This document shows positions 63,186 to 64,000 of a DNA stretch of 64,000 bases, piece after piece. Source of the DNA: an uncultured Lachnospiraceae bacterium (GTDB lineage: Bacteria > Bacillota > Clostridia > Lachnospirales > Lachnospiraceae); the NCBI GenBank assembly GCA_945868435.1, contig CAMBLG010000001.1:186001-250000 (forward strand), given 5' to 3'. Within the stretch, counting starts at the first letter, position 1, and every line of letters begins with the position of its first letter. The translations under genes and the position numbers were made by a program. Under the pieces are notes generated by a model, which ran no database searches, was not told the DNA's origin, and worked only from the letters and a program-made list of their open reading frames with translations.

Positions 63186-63947
63186 ATGTTTCCAGAACTG
63201 ATTCCCATATTGATTATCGTGCTTTTATATGGCCTGGTCATAGGCAGCTTCCTAAATGTATGCATTTACCGTATACCGAAAGAGGAGACCATCGTGACCG
63301 AGCGTTCACATTGCATGAGTTGTGGGTATCAGCTTCGCTGGTTTGACATGATTCCGGTGGCAAGTTTCGTGGCGCTGCACGGCAAGTGCCGGAAATGCGG
63401 CTCAAAAATTTCCGCCCAGTATCCTCTTGTTGAGGCTCTGAACGGAATCTTGTATGTCATTGTCTTTCTTGTCAATGGCGTAAATTGGACAAGTGTAGTA
63501 TATTGTCTGCTTGTCTCAGCACTCATTGTACTGAGTGTGATTGACTTTCGAACCTATGAGATTCCATTTGGAATCAACTTGTTTATACTGGTGCTGGGAC
63601 TGATTCATACGATGCTGGATTATCACAACTGGCTGACCTATGTGATCGGTCTCCTGGCAATCAGTGTACCATTGGAATTGCTTTTGCTTATCAGTAAAGG
63701 CAGGGCAATCGGAGGCGGAGATGTGAAGCTGATGGCGGCGGCGGGGTTGCTGCTGGGGTGGAAGGGGATTATCCTTGCATTTGTAATTGGCTGCATTGTC
63801 GGCTCCGTGATTCATTTGATTCGAATTAAGGTATCCCATGCATCTCATGTATTGGCGCTGGGACCATATCTTGCAGTTGGTATTTTTGCGGCTGCATTAT
63901 GGGGAGAGACTATGATTGCAGCTTATTTGAATGTGCTGATGGGATAA
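63186..63947 (+). CDS. pilD: Prepilin peptidase
   Basis: A 253-residue A24-family peptidase/N-methyltransferase. GSFLNVCIYRIPKEE, two CxxC pairs (CMSC and CRKC) in the methylation domain, and catalytic Asp residues in VIDFRTYEIP and GGGDVKLMAAAGLLLG are all present. About seven membrane helices. The ATG at 63186 is favoured over one at 63162, which has no ribosome-binding site. It cleaves and methylates the prepilin encoded just upstream. Confidence 0.93.
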   Translation: MFPELIPILIIVLLYGLVIGSFLNVCIYRIPKEETIVTERSHCMSCGYQLRWFDMIPVASFVALHGKCRKCGSKISAQYPLVEALNGILYVIVFLVNGVNWTSVVYCLLVSALIVLSVIDFRTYEIPFGINLFILVLGLIHTMLDYHNWLTYVIGLLAISVPLELLLLISKGRAIGGGDVKLMAAAGLLLGWKGIILAFVIGCIVGSVIHLIRIKVSHASHVLALGPYLAVGIFAAALWGETMIAAYLNVLMG

Positions 63948-63949
63948 AA

Positions 63950-64000
63950 ATGGAACAATATGCATTTTCTTATGGACATATGATCGCGGGCATTACATGC
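63950..64000 (+). CDS. Start of a further gene (cut by window end)
   Basis: An open frame of 17 codons begins two bases after the pilD stop (MEQYAFSYGHMIAG) and runs off the window. Only a weak GATGGGA lies upstream. The position suggests another pilus component; nothing more can be said. Confidence 0.4.
   Translation, partial: MEQYAFSYGHMIAGITC

Overview
The window looks like chromosomal DNA of a Gram-positive Clostridia, most likely a polysaccharide-degrading Lachnospiraceae (inference from gene content). Pointers are strong purine-rich ribosome-binding sites, YesM/YesN-LplABC style sugar uptake modules without their own ATPase, a GlgC/GlgD pair, a nudix hydrolase-SpoIIM pair, and the clostridial order asp23-nusB-xseA-xseB-ispA-dxs-tlyA-nadK-argR-recN-spoIVB. 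Apart from one tRNA-Arg no RNA gene was recognised. There is no CRISPR array, prophage or insertion sequence.

Bases 1 to about 36,450 form a large hemicellulose utilisation region. It holds three GH43 enzymes (one cut by the window start), a GH27 alpha-galactosidase-like enzyme with an inserted domain, an SGNH-type esterase and a GH115 alpha-glucuronidase. None of the complete enzymes has a signal peptide, so they should act in the cytoplasm on decorated oligosaccharides, as expected for acetylated (arabino)glucuronoxylan. Uptake is served by three permease pairs and three full-length substrate-binding proteins. The first two permease pairs flank an unusual set of membrane-attached proteins (a very large binding protein with two CBM-like domains, an NHL/TPR protein, a YIP1-type membrane protein and a DUF5696-type protein) that looks like an uncharacterised surface complex. 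Regulation is by an AraC-type repressor/activator, and by a YesM-type kinase with a YesN-type regulator next to an LplABC-like transporter. A chemoreceptor and an internally deleted copy of the LplA-like binding protein close the region.

Bases 36,450 to 41,130 hold a nudix hydrolase, a SpoIIM-like protein, divergent shikimate-pathway genes (DAHP synthase and type I dehydroquinate dehydratase), tRNA-Arg(CCG) with an oddly structured promoter region, and a membrane-anchored SH3b protein. Bases 41,190 to 47,470 hold a pseudouridine synthase, a divergent NAD-dependent DNA ligase, MetA (predicted to use acetyl-CoA because residue 111 is Glu) and glgC-glgD for glycogen synthesis.

Bases 47,560 to 58,050 hold the housekeeping cluster from an Asp23 protein to the sporulation protease SpoIVB. 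The spoIVB start carries a sigma-G-like promoter embedded in a perfect hairpin that also holds the start codon. In place of the spo0A gene usually found after spoIVB, bases 58,280 to the window end encode a type IV pilus / type II secretion-like system: PilB, PilT, PilC, a prepilin, a prepilin peptidase and the start of one more gene.
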